Assembly (NCBI GenBank): GCA_024684175.1
Contig: JAIKXJ010000005.1
Span: 1-61,139 of the forward strand
Source: Erysipelotrichaceae bacterium
Lineage (GTDB): Bacteria > Bacillota_I > Bacilli_A > Erysipelotrichales > Erysipelotrichaceae
Direction of reading: 5' to 3'
Length of the DNA: 61,139 bases
Shown here: positions 23,544-31,745 of the stretch, in pieces
How positions within the stretch are numbered: the stretch's first letter is position 1
Layout: every line of letters starts with the position of its first letter
The notes under the pieces: model-generated
The model's database searches: none
Seen by the model: the letters and a program-made list of their open reading frames with translations, nothing else
What the model was told of the DNA's origin: nothing
Made by a program: the position numbers and the translations under genes

Positions 23544-24359
23544 ATGAAAAAACTGTTTACACTGCTCGCTGTCTTGCTTCTTCTTGCCGGCTGTTCGGCA
23601 AAGAAAGAAACGGCAGTCAAGGAAGAAACAAAAGAAGAAACAAAGACGGAAAGCGCAAGCCCTGCCGCTGTGAATGACCCGCTGCCCGATCTTTACGGCA
23701 CCTGGAGGACTGCAGCCGTCTCCGTCAACGGCGCGCGCTTCACCATGGATCAGATCATCGCGATGGGCGAAAAAGGATCGGTCGACGCGATCCTGGTCCT
23801 CAGGGAAGACGGTACCCTTTCCATCTACATCGCCAACGACGGTTCCCGTTACGGATCGACCTGGCAAGCCGGCGCTGACGGAAACTCGGTCATCATCGAA
23901 GGCCGGGAGATGCCGTTAAGCGAAGGAGAACTCATCCTGCAGTTTCAGGACGGTAACGTCCACATGGAAAAGATCTCCGAGCGGCAGGACGAAGCGATCA
24001 TCGATGAGCTGCTGGAAGCGGAGACGCAAGAGCCTGCCGAAGAAGATACCAAAGAGGTAGAACCTGAAGAAGAAACAAAAGAAGAACCTTCTTCCGATCT
24101 TATCCGTCCGGAAACGAAAGAAGCGATCGACGCCTATGAAGACTTTGTCGATGAATACATCGCTTTCATGGAAAAATACGAGGACAGCGACGGAAGCGAT
24201 CTTTCCCTGCTTATCGACTATACGAATTTCATGACCAAGCTTACGGACTACACCGACAAGATGGAAAAGATGGAAGACGACATGACGGAAGCCGAAATGG
24301 TCTACTATCTGGAAGTCATGAACCGCTGCAACGAAAAGATCATCAAAGCCGCATACTAA
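23544..24359 (+). CDS. Lipoprotein with DUF6591-like C-terminal domain
   Basis: A 271-residue surface lipoprotein with signal MKKLFTLLAVLLLLAGCS (lipobox LLAGC, Cys17). After a Glu/Lys/Thr-rich tether comes a lipocalin-like beta domain (LYGTWRTAAVSVNGARFTMD, about 50-145). An acidic linker (140-185) follows, then a helical domain (IRPETKEAIDAYEDFVDEYI to the end) of the DUF6591 type. Function unknown. It immediately follows the MerR gene and is followed at 15 bp by a 31-residue membrane peptide gene. Confidence 0.78.
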   Translation: MKKLFTLLAVLLLLAGCSAKKETAVKEETKEETKTESASPAAVNDPLPDLYGTWRTAAVSVNGARFTMDQIIAMGEKGSVDAILVLREDGTLSIYIANDGSRYGSTWQAGADGNSVIIEGREMPLSEGELILQFQDGNVHMEKISERQDEAIIDELLEAETQEPAEEDTKEVEPEEETKEEPSSDLIRPETKEAIDAYEDFVDEYIAFMEKYEDSDGSDLSLLIDYTNFMTKLTDYTDKMEKMEDDMTEAEMVYYLEVMNRCNEKIIKAAY

Positions 24360-24374
24360 AGGAGGTCAATATCT

Positions 24375-24470
24375 ATGTTCGCATTCACTGCCGCGATCCT
24401 GTGGCACATCTTTTGGTTCGTCCTGATCCCGTTAAGACTGCTGATCAAATTCCTGAAGTGGCTGTTTTAG
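24375..24470 (+). CDS. 31-residue membrane microprotein
   Basis: A short ORF with a near-perfect ribosome site (AAAGGAGGTCAATATCT before ATG). The product is one hydrophobic helix (FAFTAAILWHIFWFVLIPL) ending in a basic, amphipathic tail (RLLIKFLKWLF). It lies 15 bp after the lipoprotein gene and just before a strong terminator, so it is the last gene of the merR-lipoprotein operon. It could be a regulator of a membrane partner or a holin/toxin-like peptide; nothing in the sequence decides. Confidence 0.7.
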   Translation: MFAFTAAILWHIFWFVLIPLRLLIKFLKWLF

Positions 24471-24496
24471 CAGGATAGGGATCATCGTATCCACCA

Positions 24497-24523
24497 ACAC
24501 ACCGGTTCCGCCGGTGTTTTTTT
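24497..24523 (+). terminator. Terminator of the merR-lipoprotein operon
   Basis: ACACCGG (24499-24505) pairs with CCGGTGT (24511-24517), followed by TTTTTT. Confidence 0.88.
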
Positions 24524-24547
24524 CATATGTTGTAAAAATAAACTAAT

Positions 24548-24565
24548 TAGTGTAATATTACACTA
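24548..24565. promoter_or_regulatory. Perfect 18-bp palindromic operator
   Basis: TAGTGTAATATTACACTA is a perfect inverted repeat ending one base before the ATG of the HTH gene at 24567, and it covers the only -10-like hexamer (TAATAT). Binding here would block both transcription and start-codon access, so autorepression by the HTH protein is likely. Confidence 0.75.
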
Positions 24566-24566
24566 T

Positions 24567-25010
24567 ATGGAACGCAACGAATTTATAAACAAGATCTCCG
24601 CATTATGCAAGCTGGTCCGCACGGAAGCCTCTCTTTCGCAAGACAAGATGGCGCAGATCCTGGGGATCTCCAAGAAATCCCTGGTCGAAACGGAAAAAGG
24701 AAGAAGGATGCTGAGCTTTTGCGAAGCGGTGGCTCTGGCTTCCGTTTTCTCGCACAGCACGGTCTTGCAGAACGAGTTCGGCGGCGAAGTCTCGGACATG
24801 ATCCAGGCCCTGGCTTTCGCAAAACAAAACATCAGCTACCCCAAGACCATGGGCGGAAAGATCTGGTGGACCGACCTCAAGGAAAACAACGGTTACCGCA
24901 TCCAGCAGAACATCTTATCCAAACATTACCGGATCCTGGATCCTAATGACGGACGGATGATGTCCTCCTTCGACTATGATCAGATCGAAGCTTATTTTGA
25001 TCAGCTGTGA
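24567..25010 (+). CDS. XRE-type HTH regulator
   Basis: A 147-residue protein with a Cro/CI HTH at residues 13-68 (SLSQDKMAQILGISKKSLVETEKGRR). The unrecognised C-terminal half includes MGGKIWWTDLKENNGYRIQQ and may bind a ligand. No Shine-Dalgarno is present. The perfect palindrome immediately upstream suggests autoregulation. It ends 15 bp before the phosphate-binding-like gene and probably co-regulates it. Confidence 0.8.
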   Translation: MERNEFINKISALCKLVRTEASLSQDKMAQILGISKKSLVETEKGRRMLSFCEAVALASVFSHSTVLQNEFGGEVSDMIQALAFAKQNISYPKTMGGKIWWTDLKENNGYRIQQNILSKHYRILDPNDGRMMSSFDYDQIEAYFDQL

Positions 25011-25025
25011 TCGGAAAGGAAAAAA

Positions 25026-26471
25026 ATGAAGATATTCAAAAAGGTCTTATTGACGATACTGATCCTTTTCATCATCCTCATCTCCGGCGGATGGCTTTAT
25101 TTTCACCATATGCAGGTCCAGAAAGAGAAATACATGGGACACGGTTTTCAATACATGCACGGCTACTCTTCGACGGACTTCACGGGCTATCACGTCTACG
25201 ATGACGAAAAACTTTATCATCTTAGCCATGAAGCTTCTTTTCTGATCGAAGAAGAAGAAAACATGCCCGTCCTGGACGGCGCGGAAGCCTGTTACCCGCT
25301 TTATGCGGCGATCGCCAAGGCAGTCTATAAAGACATCGGCGAGATCGAAACGGACGCCATAAAACAAGCCGAGGCCTCCCGCGATCAGAAACCGGCCGTC
25401 TATGACAAGGAAAAGATGGAAGTCCTTTACAACAACGGAAAGATCGTGACCTTCACCAATACCTTACAAGGCTACGAACGCCTGACCAATCAGGAAATCG
25501 ACCTTTTCTTCGGTGCCAGACCTTCCGACCATCAAAGAGAGATGGCCTCCAATAAACACGAACAGATCCTCAGCATGCCCATCGGCAAAGAAGCCTTCGT
25601 CTTCTTTACGGAAGCCGACAATCCGATCGACGATCTTTCCAGCGATCAGTTACGGGCCATCTACCATGGTAACATCATCAACTGGAAGGAAGTCGGCGGC
25701 AAGAATGAAAAGATCATCGCCTTCCAGCGTCCGGAAGATTCCGGTTCGCAAGCCATGATGAAATGGTTCATGGGCGATGTCTCCTTAAAAGAACCCAAGA
25801 CCTTCGAATACATCGGCGGCATGGGCGACATCGTCAAAAGGGTCGCCCAATACAACAACGAGAAAGGAGCGATCGGCTACACCTTCCGCTACTTCCTCAC
25901 GCAGCTGCAGGAAGAAAAAGATGTGAAGATCCTCTCGATCGACGGCATCGAGCCGACCGATGAGAACATCGCCGCCGGAAGCTATCCGGCGACCGTCCCG
26001 CTGGTCTGCGCCTATCTGGCGTCCAACGAAGATCCCTATGTTCAACAGATGCTCGACTTCCTTTTGAGCGATGACGGGCAGAAGATCATCGAAGGCACCG
26101 GCTATGTCCCGCTGAGCGACAGGAACGTGACGCCGTTCGTTGAAAACGAAGTGGAAAGCAGGACCCCGGAAGTCTATGCCTGTGACAACTGGACCTTGCA
26201 TATCTACTCCGACCCGAAGGATGAAGAAAACAGAGACTTCGAACTCTTCAACCCGGACCGCTACTTCAAAGGCTTCATCTTCAACTATGAAATGAACGAT
26301 GAAGACTGGCTGAATGAATATGGACACTACAGCCTGGTCCCCTACGATCAGAGCGTCGAGATCTTCTTTGATATCCGCGAGGAAGGTTTGTATATAAAGA
26401 AAGTCGAAGAGCTGGAAGGCGGACACTTCCCGCCGGAGGCCGGTGACCTGTTCGTCAAGGTTCAGGAATGA
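25026..26471 (+). CDS. Membrane-anchored PstS-like substrate-binding protein
   Basis: A 481-residue protein with an N-terminal membrane segment (residues 6-27, no lipobox) and an external PBP-like domain (about 85-360). It carries phosphate-binding-protein features: IGKEAFVFFTEADNPIDDLS, LRAIYHGNIINWKEVGG and FQRPEDSGSQAMMKWF. A C-terminal extension of some 120 residues follows (CDNWTLHIYSDPKDEENRDF onward). No ABC permease or ATPase genes accompany it, so a sensing or capture role is more likely than transport. It directly follows the autoregulated HTH gene. Confidence 0.8.
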   Translation: MKIFKKVLLTILILFIILISGGWLYFHHMQVQKEKYMGHGFQYMHGYSSTDFTGYHVYDDEKLYHLSHEASFLIEEEENMPVLDGAEACYPLYAAIAKAVYKDIGEIETDAIKQAEASRDQKPAVYDKEKMEVLYNNGKIVTFTNTLQGYERLTNQEIDLFFGARPSDHQREMASNKHEQILSMPIGKEAFVFFTEADNPIDDLSSDQLRAIYHGNIINWKEVGGKNEKIIAFQRPEDSGSQAMMKWFMGDVSLKEPKTFEYIGGMGDIVKRVAQYNNEKGAIGYTFRYFLTQLQEEKDVKILSIDGIEPTDENIAAGSYPATVPLVCAYLASNEDPYVQQMLDFLLSDDGQKIIEGTGYVPLSDRNVTPFVENEVESRTPEVYACDNWTLHIYSDPKDEENRDFELFNPDRYFKGFIFNYEMNDEDWLNEYGHYSLVPYDQSVEIFFDIREEGLYIKKVEELEGGHFPPEAGDLFVKVQE

Positions 26472-26501
26472 GCTGTACGAATAAGTGTCCTTCCGGCTTG
26501 A

Positions 26502-26507
26502 TATAAT
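26502..26507 (+). promoter_or_regulatory. Extended -10 box six bases before dinB
   Basis: TGATATAAT (extended -10), then GAGGAC, then ATG 26514. Transcription would begin at or next to the start codon. Confidence 0.55.
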
Positions 26508-26513
26508 GAGGAC

Positions 26514-28061
26514 ATGGCAGGCAAGTACAAAAGCGGCGATACCGTCTATATCATCTCCGCAGGCGACCGCATCGAAAAAGCCGAAGTCCTGAAATACGCG
26601 GGCGGTTTTTATACCATCCGCTTTTTGAGCGGCGGCGGGACGAAGCTACGGGAGAACCGTCTTTTTCCCGATCAGGAAACAGCACTCGAGACCATAAAGA
26701 AACAAGCGGCAGCCTTATCTGTTATGCAGCAGCCGGTAACGCAGCTGAAAAAAACCGAAACAAATAAACCGGCGCCAAGAGAACAGATCAAGACCGATAC
26801 ATTCACTCCATCTCAGATCATCATCCATGTCGATATGGATGCCTTTTATGCATCCGTGGAAGCCAGGGACGATCCCTCCCTGCGGGGAAAACCGCTGATC
26901 ATCGGCTCCCTGCCGAATGAACGGGGCGTCGTCGCGACCTGCAGCTATGAAGCAAGGAAATACGGTGTACATTCCGCCATGAACATCAAGGAAGCCTACC
27001 GCTTATGTCCTAACGGCATCTACATGCACGGTGACCACGAAAAATACAGACGCGTCTCCGAGCAGCTCCATCAGATCTGGAACACTTATGCCGCCAAGTC
27101 GGAATACCTGGCTCTGGACGAAGCCTATCTCGATGTCACCGCAACGGCCAACACTTTTGACAGAGCCTGTCAATTTGCGCGGATCATCAAAGAGCGGACC
27201 TGGAAGGAACTGCAGCTGACCTGTTCGATCGGCATCGCCTATTCCAAGACGGCCGCCAAGACGGCATCGGAAGAAAAAAAGCCCAATGGCTATTTCGCGA
27301 TCCCGACACCGGAAGACTTCGTGAAACTCGTCAGCGACCGTGATGTCTCTGTCTTATATACCGTCGGTAAGAAGACGGCGGAAAAGCTTCACAGCGAAGG
27401 CATCTTGACCGTCCGTGACCTGCGGGACAACGAAGAAAAAGTCATCCGCCTCTTAGGCAAACAAGGCGTCTGGCTCAGCCGGCTGGCAAGAGGGATCGAC
27501 GAATCCGAAGTCACCCCCTATAAGCCGGAAGATGCCAAATCCATTTCCCGGGAATTTACATTCCAGGAAGATGTCGACGATCTCGAATTCGTCAAGGACG
27601 TATTGCGCCTGTTATCGGTCAGCGTGGAACGCCGGGCAAAGCGCCACGGCCTCTACGGACGGGGCGTCACTCTGAAGATCACCTATGCCGATATGAAAAG
27701 CATCACCCGTTCCAAAGTCATCGAAACCAGCCGTTCCGCCTCTTTGATCTATAAAGAAGCCGTCGCGCTTCTGGAGAAAGTGCCGCACAAGACCCTGCGT
27801 TTAGCGGGCATCGGCATCCACAATCTCAGCGATACGCAAGGAGACCGTCAGCTCTCACTCACCGACACCGTTAGTACGGAACAAAAAGAGGACGATCTCG
27901 GTGAATTCCTGAAACCTCTGGATGAACGCTACGGTCTCGATTTCTCCGGCAGTATCGAAAAGATCTTTGCCGGTGAGACCTTATACAAGACCGTCGAATA
28001 CATGCGCAAGTACAAGAAGAAACAAAGCAGACAAAGAAATAATGAACACCGCTATTTCTGA
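26514..28061 (+). CDS. dinB: DNA polymerase IV (Y family) with N-terminal extension
   Basis: A 515-residue translesion polymerase. The Y-family core begins near residue 102 with IIIHVDMDAFYASVE (catalytic Asp107), followed by ALDEAYLDVT (acidic pair), GIAYSKTAAKTAS, a helix-hairpin-helix (VSVLYTVGKKTAEKLH) and the little finger (SISREFTFQE onward). Unusually, about 100 residues precede the core: a probable SH3/Tudor-like barrel (GDTVYIISAGDRIEKAEVLK...GGFYTIRF, residues 8-52) and a Gln/Lys/Pro-rich linker. The C-terminus is basic (YKKKQSRQRN) rather than a clear clamp-binding motif. Confidence 0.93.
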   Translation: MAGKYKSGDTVYIISAGDRIEKAEVLKYAGGFYTIRFLSGGGTKLRENRLFPDQETALETIKKQAAALSVMQQPVTQLKKTETNKPAPREQIKTDTFTPSQIIIHVDMDAFYASVEARDDPSLRGKPLIIGSLPNERGVVATCSYEARKYGVHSAMNIKEAYRLCPNGIYMHGDHEKYRRVSEQLHQIWNTYAAKSEYLALDEAYLDVTATANTFDRACQFARIIKERTWKELQLTCSIGIAYSKTAAKTASEEKKPNGYFAIPTPEDFVKLVSDRDVSVLYTVGKKTAEKLHSEGILTVRDLRDNEEKVIRLLGKQGVWLSRLARGIDESEVTPYKPEDAKSISREFTFQEDVDDLEFVKDVLRLLSVSVERRAKRHGLYGRGVTLKITYADMKSITRSKVIETSRSASLIYKEAVALLEKVPHKTLRLAGIGIHNLSDTQGDRQLSLTDTVSTEQKEDDLGEFLKPLDERYGLDFSGSIEKIFAGETLYKTVEYMRKYKKKQSRQRNNEHRYF

Positions 28062-28068
28062 GCAGCAA

Positions 28069-28094
28069 AAAAGGAGTTCCGCAGAACTCCTTTT
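28069..28094. terminator. Bidirectional terminator between dinB and trkH
   Basis: AAAAGGAGTTC (28069-28079) and GAACTCCTTTT (28084-28094) form a perfect eleven-pair stem with loop CGCA, usable in both directions. Confidence 0.88.
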
Positions 28095-28097
28095 GAT

Positions 28098-29570
28098 TTA
28101 TCTCAGATATTCTCTGTTCTGAATGTCTTTCTGAACACGCAGGATCGCCTTGAAGACGACCATGATCTCCATACGCCCCAGGAACATGCCGACGATGGCT
28201 GTCCATAAGATCAGCTTCGGTGCACTGTAGCAAGTGATGCCGAGCGACAGTCCGACGGTGGATAAGGCGGAAGAGAATTCATACATCGAATCCTGTAAGG
28301 AATAGCCGTACATCGTGAAGATGAACGATCCTAAGAAGAACAGGATGATGTAGAACAGGATGTAGCTCGACGTGGAACGGACCTCCTCATCGGGAAGATC
28401 GTAACGTTCGCCGACCCGCCAGATGTGATGGGTCGTGATGACGTTCGGATTCAGGATCGATTCCTTGATCGAATAATAGATGCCCTTGAGCACGACGATG
28501 ACACGGTACTGCTTGATGCCGCCGCCGGTCGATTCCTGGTCTCCCCCCACTAACATCATCAGCACCATGATGGTGATGAAACCCGGAGGAAGCAGGCTCA
28601 TGTCGCCCACGGAAACGAAACCCGTCGTCGTGATACAGGTCACGAACTGGAACAGTGAGATCCTCAGACTTTCCCAGAAACTGGCCGTATAACCCGATTG
28701 TAAAAGATTGAAGGTCATCAGTGTCACGAAGATCAGGGCAAGGATGCCGAAGAACTTCGTCTCACAGTGGTTGAAATATTTCTTGAACCTTCCCGAAAAG
28801 AACGACAGATGCAGCATGAAGTTGGTCTGGCCCAGGATCATCAGCAGGATCGTGACCAGTTCGATCGGGACGGAATGATAGCCGTAGATGCTTTCGCCGA
28901 TGACGGAGAAACCGCCGGTGGAAAGCGCAGCGATCGCCGTATTGACCGCATCGAAGACCGGCATGCCGCATAAGATATAAGCGATCGTGCCGAAAGTGAT
29001 GTAGGCCGAATAGAAGGACAGGATGAGCCTGGCTGACTTGGCAAGATTGGGCATCAGACGGTCATTGTGACCTTCCGCATTATAAAGATTCAGCCCGTAT
29101 TTGTCCGAGAACGCCGAAGTGATGATCAGCACGAAGCCGACACCGCCGACGAACAGCGTGATCGAACGGAACATCAGGAAGACCTTCGGCGTATGATCGA
29201 CATCCACGACGGAAAGTCCGGTCGTCGAATAGCCCGAAGTCATCTCGAAGGCTGCCTGCGTGAAGTTGTAGTCGCCCTTCAACATCCAGGGGACCGTCGA
29301 GATCAGGATGGCCGTCAGCCAGATCAGGATCAGCAGCAGCGAGTCATAATGTTTGTCCAGACGGATGATCTTGACATCCTTCAGCTTATGCCTCAGCAGG
29401 ATGCCCACGGCGATCGTCACCAGCCCGGGGATCAGGAAGCAATACGCATAGGAGATCTCTTCCGGATAAAAAGGCAGGACGATCAATGGCAGCAGCTGGA
29501 TACCGCCGATCATGATAAAGAAGATGCCCAAGTAGAAAAAGACGAGACGGTAATAATCTTTCTTCATCAC
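28098..29570 (-). CDS. trkH: TrkH/KtrB-family potassium uptake protein
   Basis: A 490-residue ion channel-like transporter with four pore repeats. Selectivity-filter-like loops are visible in SGYSTTGLSVVD, LSTGGFSVIGE, TCITTTGFVSVGD and SALSTVGLSLGI, each with the conserved Gly. It brings K+ into the cell with gating by cytosolic RCK subunits. It is the last gene of a three-gene operon. Its start overlaps the stop of the upstream RCK gene (ATGA), giving fixed stoichiometry. Confidence 0.93.
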   Translation of the reverse strand: MMKKDYYRLVFFYLGIFFIMIGGIQLLPLIVLPFYPEEISYAYCFLIPGLVTIAVGILLRHKLKDVKIIRLDKHYDSLLLILIWLTAILISTVPWMLKGDYNFTQAAFEMTSGYSTTGLSVVDVDHTPKVFLMFRSITLFVGGVGFVLIITSAFSDKYGLNLYNAEGHNDRLMPNLAKSARLILSFYSAYITFGTIAYILCGMPVFDAVNTAIAALSTGGFSVIGESIYGYHSVPIELVTILLMILGQTNFMLHLSFFSGRFKKYFNHCETKFFGILALIFVTLMTFNLLQSGYTASFWESLRISLFQFVTCITTTGFVSVGDMSLLPPGFITIMVLMMLVGGDQESTGGGIKQYRVIVVLKGIYYSIKESILNPNVITTHHIWRVGERYDLPDEEVRSTSSYILFYIILFFLGSFIFTMYGYSLQDSMYEFSSALSTVGLSLGITCYSAPKLILWTAIVGMFLGRMEIMVVFKAILRVQKDIQNREYLR

Positions 29571-30229
29571 TTTTTCCTCTGGAATACGGAAACGATCTTG
29601 TCTTTGTTTTCTACCGTCGTAACGATCAGTACCTTGTCTTTGTCTTCGATGACGCTGTGACCGTTGGGAATCAAAGTCTTGCCGTCCCGGGTGATCGAAG
29701 CGATCGTGCCCAGTTCGGAGATGTTGATCTCACGCAGCGTTTTGCCTACGACAGCGAGGTCCGAAGAGATGCGGATCTCGGCGATGAAAATGTGTTCATC
29801 TTCCAGTGACAGGGAATTGACCATGTTTTCGATGGACGTCAGATTCCTGACCTGTTCGCCCAGAAGGTAAGTCGCCGAAACGGCCATATCGATGCCCAGT
29901 TCCTTGAAGATCGGAACGTTCTTCGGGTTGATGACCATGGCGATGCAACGCTTTGCCCCCAGCAGCATCTTTGCCGTCTTGCAGGCAACATAGTTCTTAT
30001 AGTCGTCTTCCGACAGGGCGATGAAGATGTCACAGTTTTCCGCTCCGGCCTCACGCAGATCGGAAGCCCTCGTGGCCTTGCCCTTCATGACCGGGATGTC
30101 ATTGGAAGAAGAAAGATAACGGCAGACGTCTTCATCTTCATTGATGACGACCAGGTCGTTGATCTTGGTATTGAATAAGGAAATGATATAATCGGCCTCA
30201 TGGAAGCCGCCGGCGATCACGATCTTCAT
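29567..30229 (-). CDS. TrkA-type RCK regulatory subunit (TrkA-N plus TrkA-C)
   Basis: A 220-residue gating subunit. The Rossmann TrkA-N domain is at 1-125 (MKIVIAGGFHEADYIISLF), but the first glycine-rich loop reads GGFHEA rather than GxGxxG, so nucleotide binding may be weak or altered. The TrkA-C domain lies at 140-220 (VVGKTLREINISELGTI). It overlaps trkH and the upstream RCK gene by four bases each. With the second subunit it probably forms a mixed RCK ring on the TrkH dimer. Confidence 0.87.
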   Translation of the reverse strand: MKIVIAGGFHEADYIISLFNTKINDLVVINEDEDVCRYLSSSNDIPVMKGKATRASDLREAGAENCDIFIALSEDDYKNYVACKTAKMLLGAKRCIAMVINPKNVPIFKELGIDMAVSATYLLGEQVRNLTSIENMVNSLSLEDEHIFIAEIRISSDLAVVGKTLREINISELGTIASITRDGKTLIPNGHSVIEDKDKVLIVTTVENKDKIVSVFQRKK

Positions 30230-30636
30230 TCATCCACCTCTTTCTTTTTCGCTTCCTCGAACTCTTCCAACGAAAGATCGAACGGACAGATGCAGTTGAC
30301 CCGTTCGTCGACCAGAGCGCGCTTGCGGGAATCCTTGAGACGGCAGTAGACCTGCGGCACGTGATAGATGTGCGTGCACAGATCCGCCAGAAAGATGTTG
30401 GTGTCATCATCGTCCGTAACGGCGATGAAGCGATAGGCGGTCTTGATGCCGTTTTTTTCCAGTAAAGCACGGTCGGTCGCATCACCGACTTCGACGAAAC
30501 CCGAGAAATCGCCCAGACGGCCGATCTTGGATTTGTTGCGGTCGATCACGACGATATTCGCCGTCTTGTTCATCGATCGGGCGATCGTTCCGCCGAGCCT
30601 GCCGGCACCGATGATGATCGTGTTGTTGTTCTTCAT
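30226..30636 (-). CDS. TrkA-N (RCK) domain protein
   Basis: A 136-residue single-domain subunit with an intact nucleotide motif IIIGAGRLGGTIARSM and the acidic residue at the end of strand two (VVIDRNKSK). It lacks a TrkA-C domain. First gene of the RCK-RCK-TrkH operon, with AAGAGGTGTG before the start. The split of labour is notable: this subunit keeps the canonical dinucleotide loop while its partner keeps the TrkA-C domain, suggesting obligate hetero-assembly. Confidence 0.87.
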   Translation of the reverse strand: MKNNNTIIIGAGRLGGTIARSMNKTANIVVIDRNKSKIGRLGDFSGFVEVGDATDRALLEKNGIKTAYRFIAVTDDDDTNIFLADLCTHIYHVPQVYCRLKDSRKRALVDERVNCICPFDLSLEEFEEAKKKEVDE

Positions 30637-30754
30637 ATCACACCTCTTAAGTACAAATATTCCCTATTAAATAGAGGAACAATCAGCTTACAAATCAATA
30701 TTATAGGATCAGTCCGATAAATAATCCATATTTTTCATTCCGCCTCAACGACAA

Positions 30755-30783
30755 AAAAAGTCCTCCCTTTTCAGAGAGGACTT
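30755..30783 (-). terminator. Terminator of the DUF349 gene
   Basis: Read leftward, AAGTCCTC (30783-30776) pairs with GAGGACTT (30766-30759), followed by a T-rich tract. Confidence 0.85.
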
Positions 30784-30795
30784 GTTCATTGAGAA

Positions 30796-31686
30796 CTATT
30801 TGTAATACCTCATGTTTTCGAAGTACTTGTTGACGATACCGTTGAATTCTTCCCAGAGTTCATTCTCATGTTCTCTGCCGGCATTGCCGACTTCTTTCCA
30901 CTTCGCTCTGAGCTCCTTGATGGAATTGACTTCGTCATCGGTGAATTCGCTTCTTGCCAGATAAAGCTTAGCCTGAGCGATGATCTCTTTCTTGGCTTCT
31001 ACTCTCTTGGCATAGGTCTCTTTCATCTGATCATAGTAGGCATCTCTTCTCTCAAAGAAAGCCTTTCTTTCCGCCAGGAACTGCTGCCAGAGATCATCAT
31101 CGTCTCTGCGTCCGGCGCTGCCGACTTTCTTCCATTCTTCCATCAGCTCATTGGAACGGTTACCGGCTTCCTTGATGTTCTCGATACCGGCAACTTCTTT
31201 TGCCTTGGCGATCAGGTCTTCCTTGAGCGCCTTGTTCGCTGCGAAAGTCTCTTTCAGATTTGCGAAGTATTCATTCTTCTTCTCGAAGAACTCGCTTCTG
31301 ACGGCGCTGAATTCATTCCAAAGCTCGTCGTCTTTTTCTTTATTGATACGACCGGCATGTTTCCAGTCTTCAAGCAGCTGTTTCATCTGCTCAGTACCCT
31401 TTTTGAAATTGTTCTTTGCGAGGATCTCTTTTGCCTGTGCGATGATCTGGTTCTTTCTGTCTTCCGTATTGATGTAGACATCACCGGCTTTTTCAGAAAG
31501 CTCATCCATCATCTTGTTGAATTTTTCGGACAATTCCAGATCGGAGAAAGATTCTTCTTCTTCTCTGACGCGAGGCCACCTTCTCTTGAGGTCCTTTGCC
31601 CTGAGGAACGCAGTCGCTGCATCCTCTTCGCCAAGAAGTTCTTCCATCTTAGCGATCAATTGTTCTCTAATGTCGTTTTTTTCCAT
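30796..31686 (-). CDS. DUF349 repeat protein
   Basis: A 296-residue, highly charged, all-helical protein made of about three DUF349-like units of some 75 residues, each with the pattern W(K)xxGxxxxxxDxxLWxxFxxxxxxFF. Examples are DWKHAGRINKEKDDELWNEF, EEWKKVGSAGRRDDDDLWQQF and AKWKEVGNAGREHENELWEEF. Members of this family occur as long coiled rods in Bacillota and Bacteroidota; their function is unknown. Ribosome site AGGTAGGTGG. Monocistronic with a strong terminator. Confidence 0.83.
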   Translation of the reverse strand: MEKNDIREQLIAKMEELLGEEDAATAFLRAKDLKRRWPRVREEEESFSDLELSEKFNKMMDELSEKAGDVYINTEDRKNQIIAQAKEILAKNNFKKGTEQMKQLLEDWKHAGRINKEKDDELWNEFSAVRSEFFEKKNEYFANLKETFAANKALKEDLIAKAKEVAGIENIKEAGNRSNELMEEWKKVGSAGRRDDDDLWQQFLAERKAFFERRDAYYDQMKETYAKRVEAKKEIIAQAKLYLARSEFTDDEVNSIKELRAKWKEVGNAGREHENELWEEFNGIVNKYFENMRYYK

Positions 31687-31745
31687 GTACTATGCCACCT
31701 ACCTACTCTTACTATTCTAACATTTTACCATAGGATTTTAAAATC

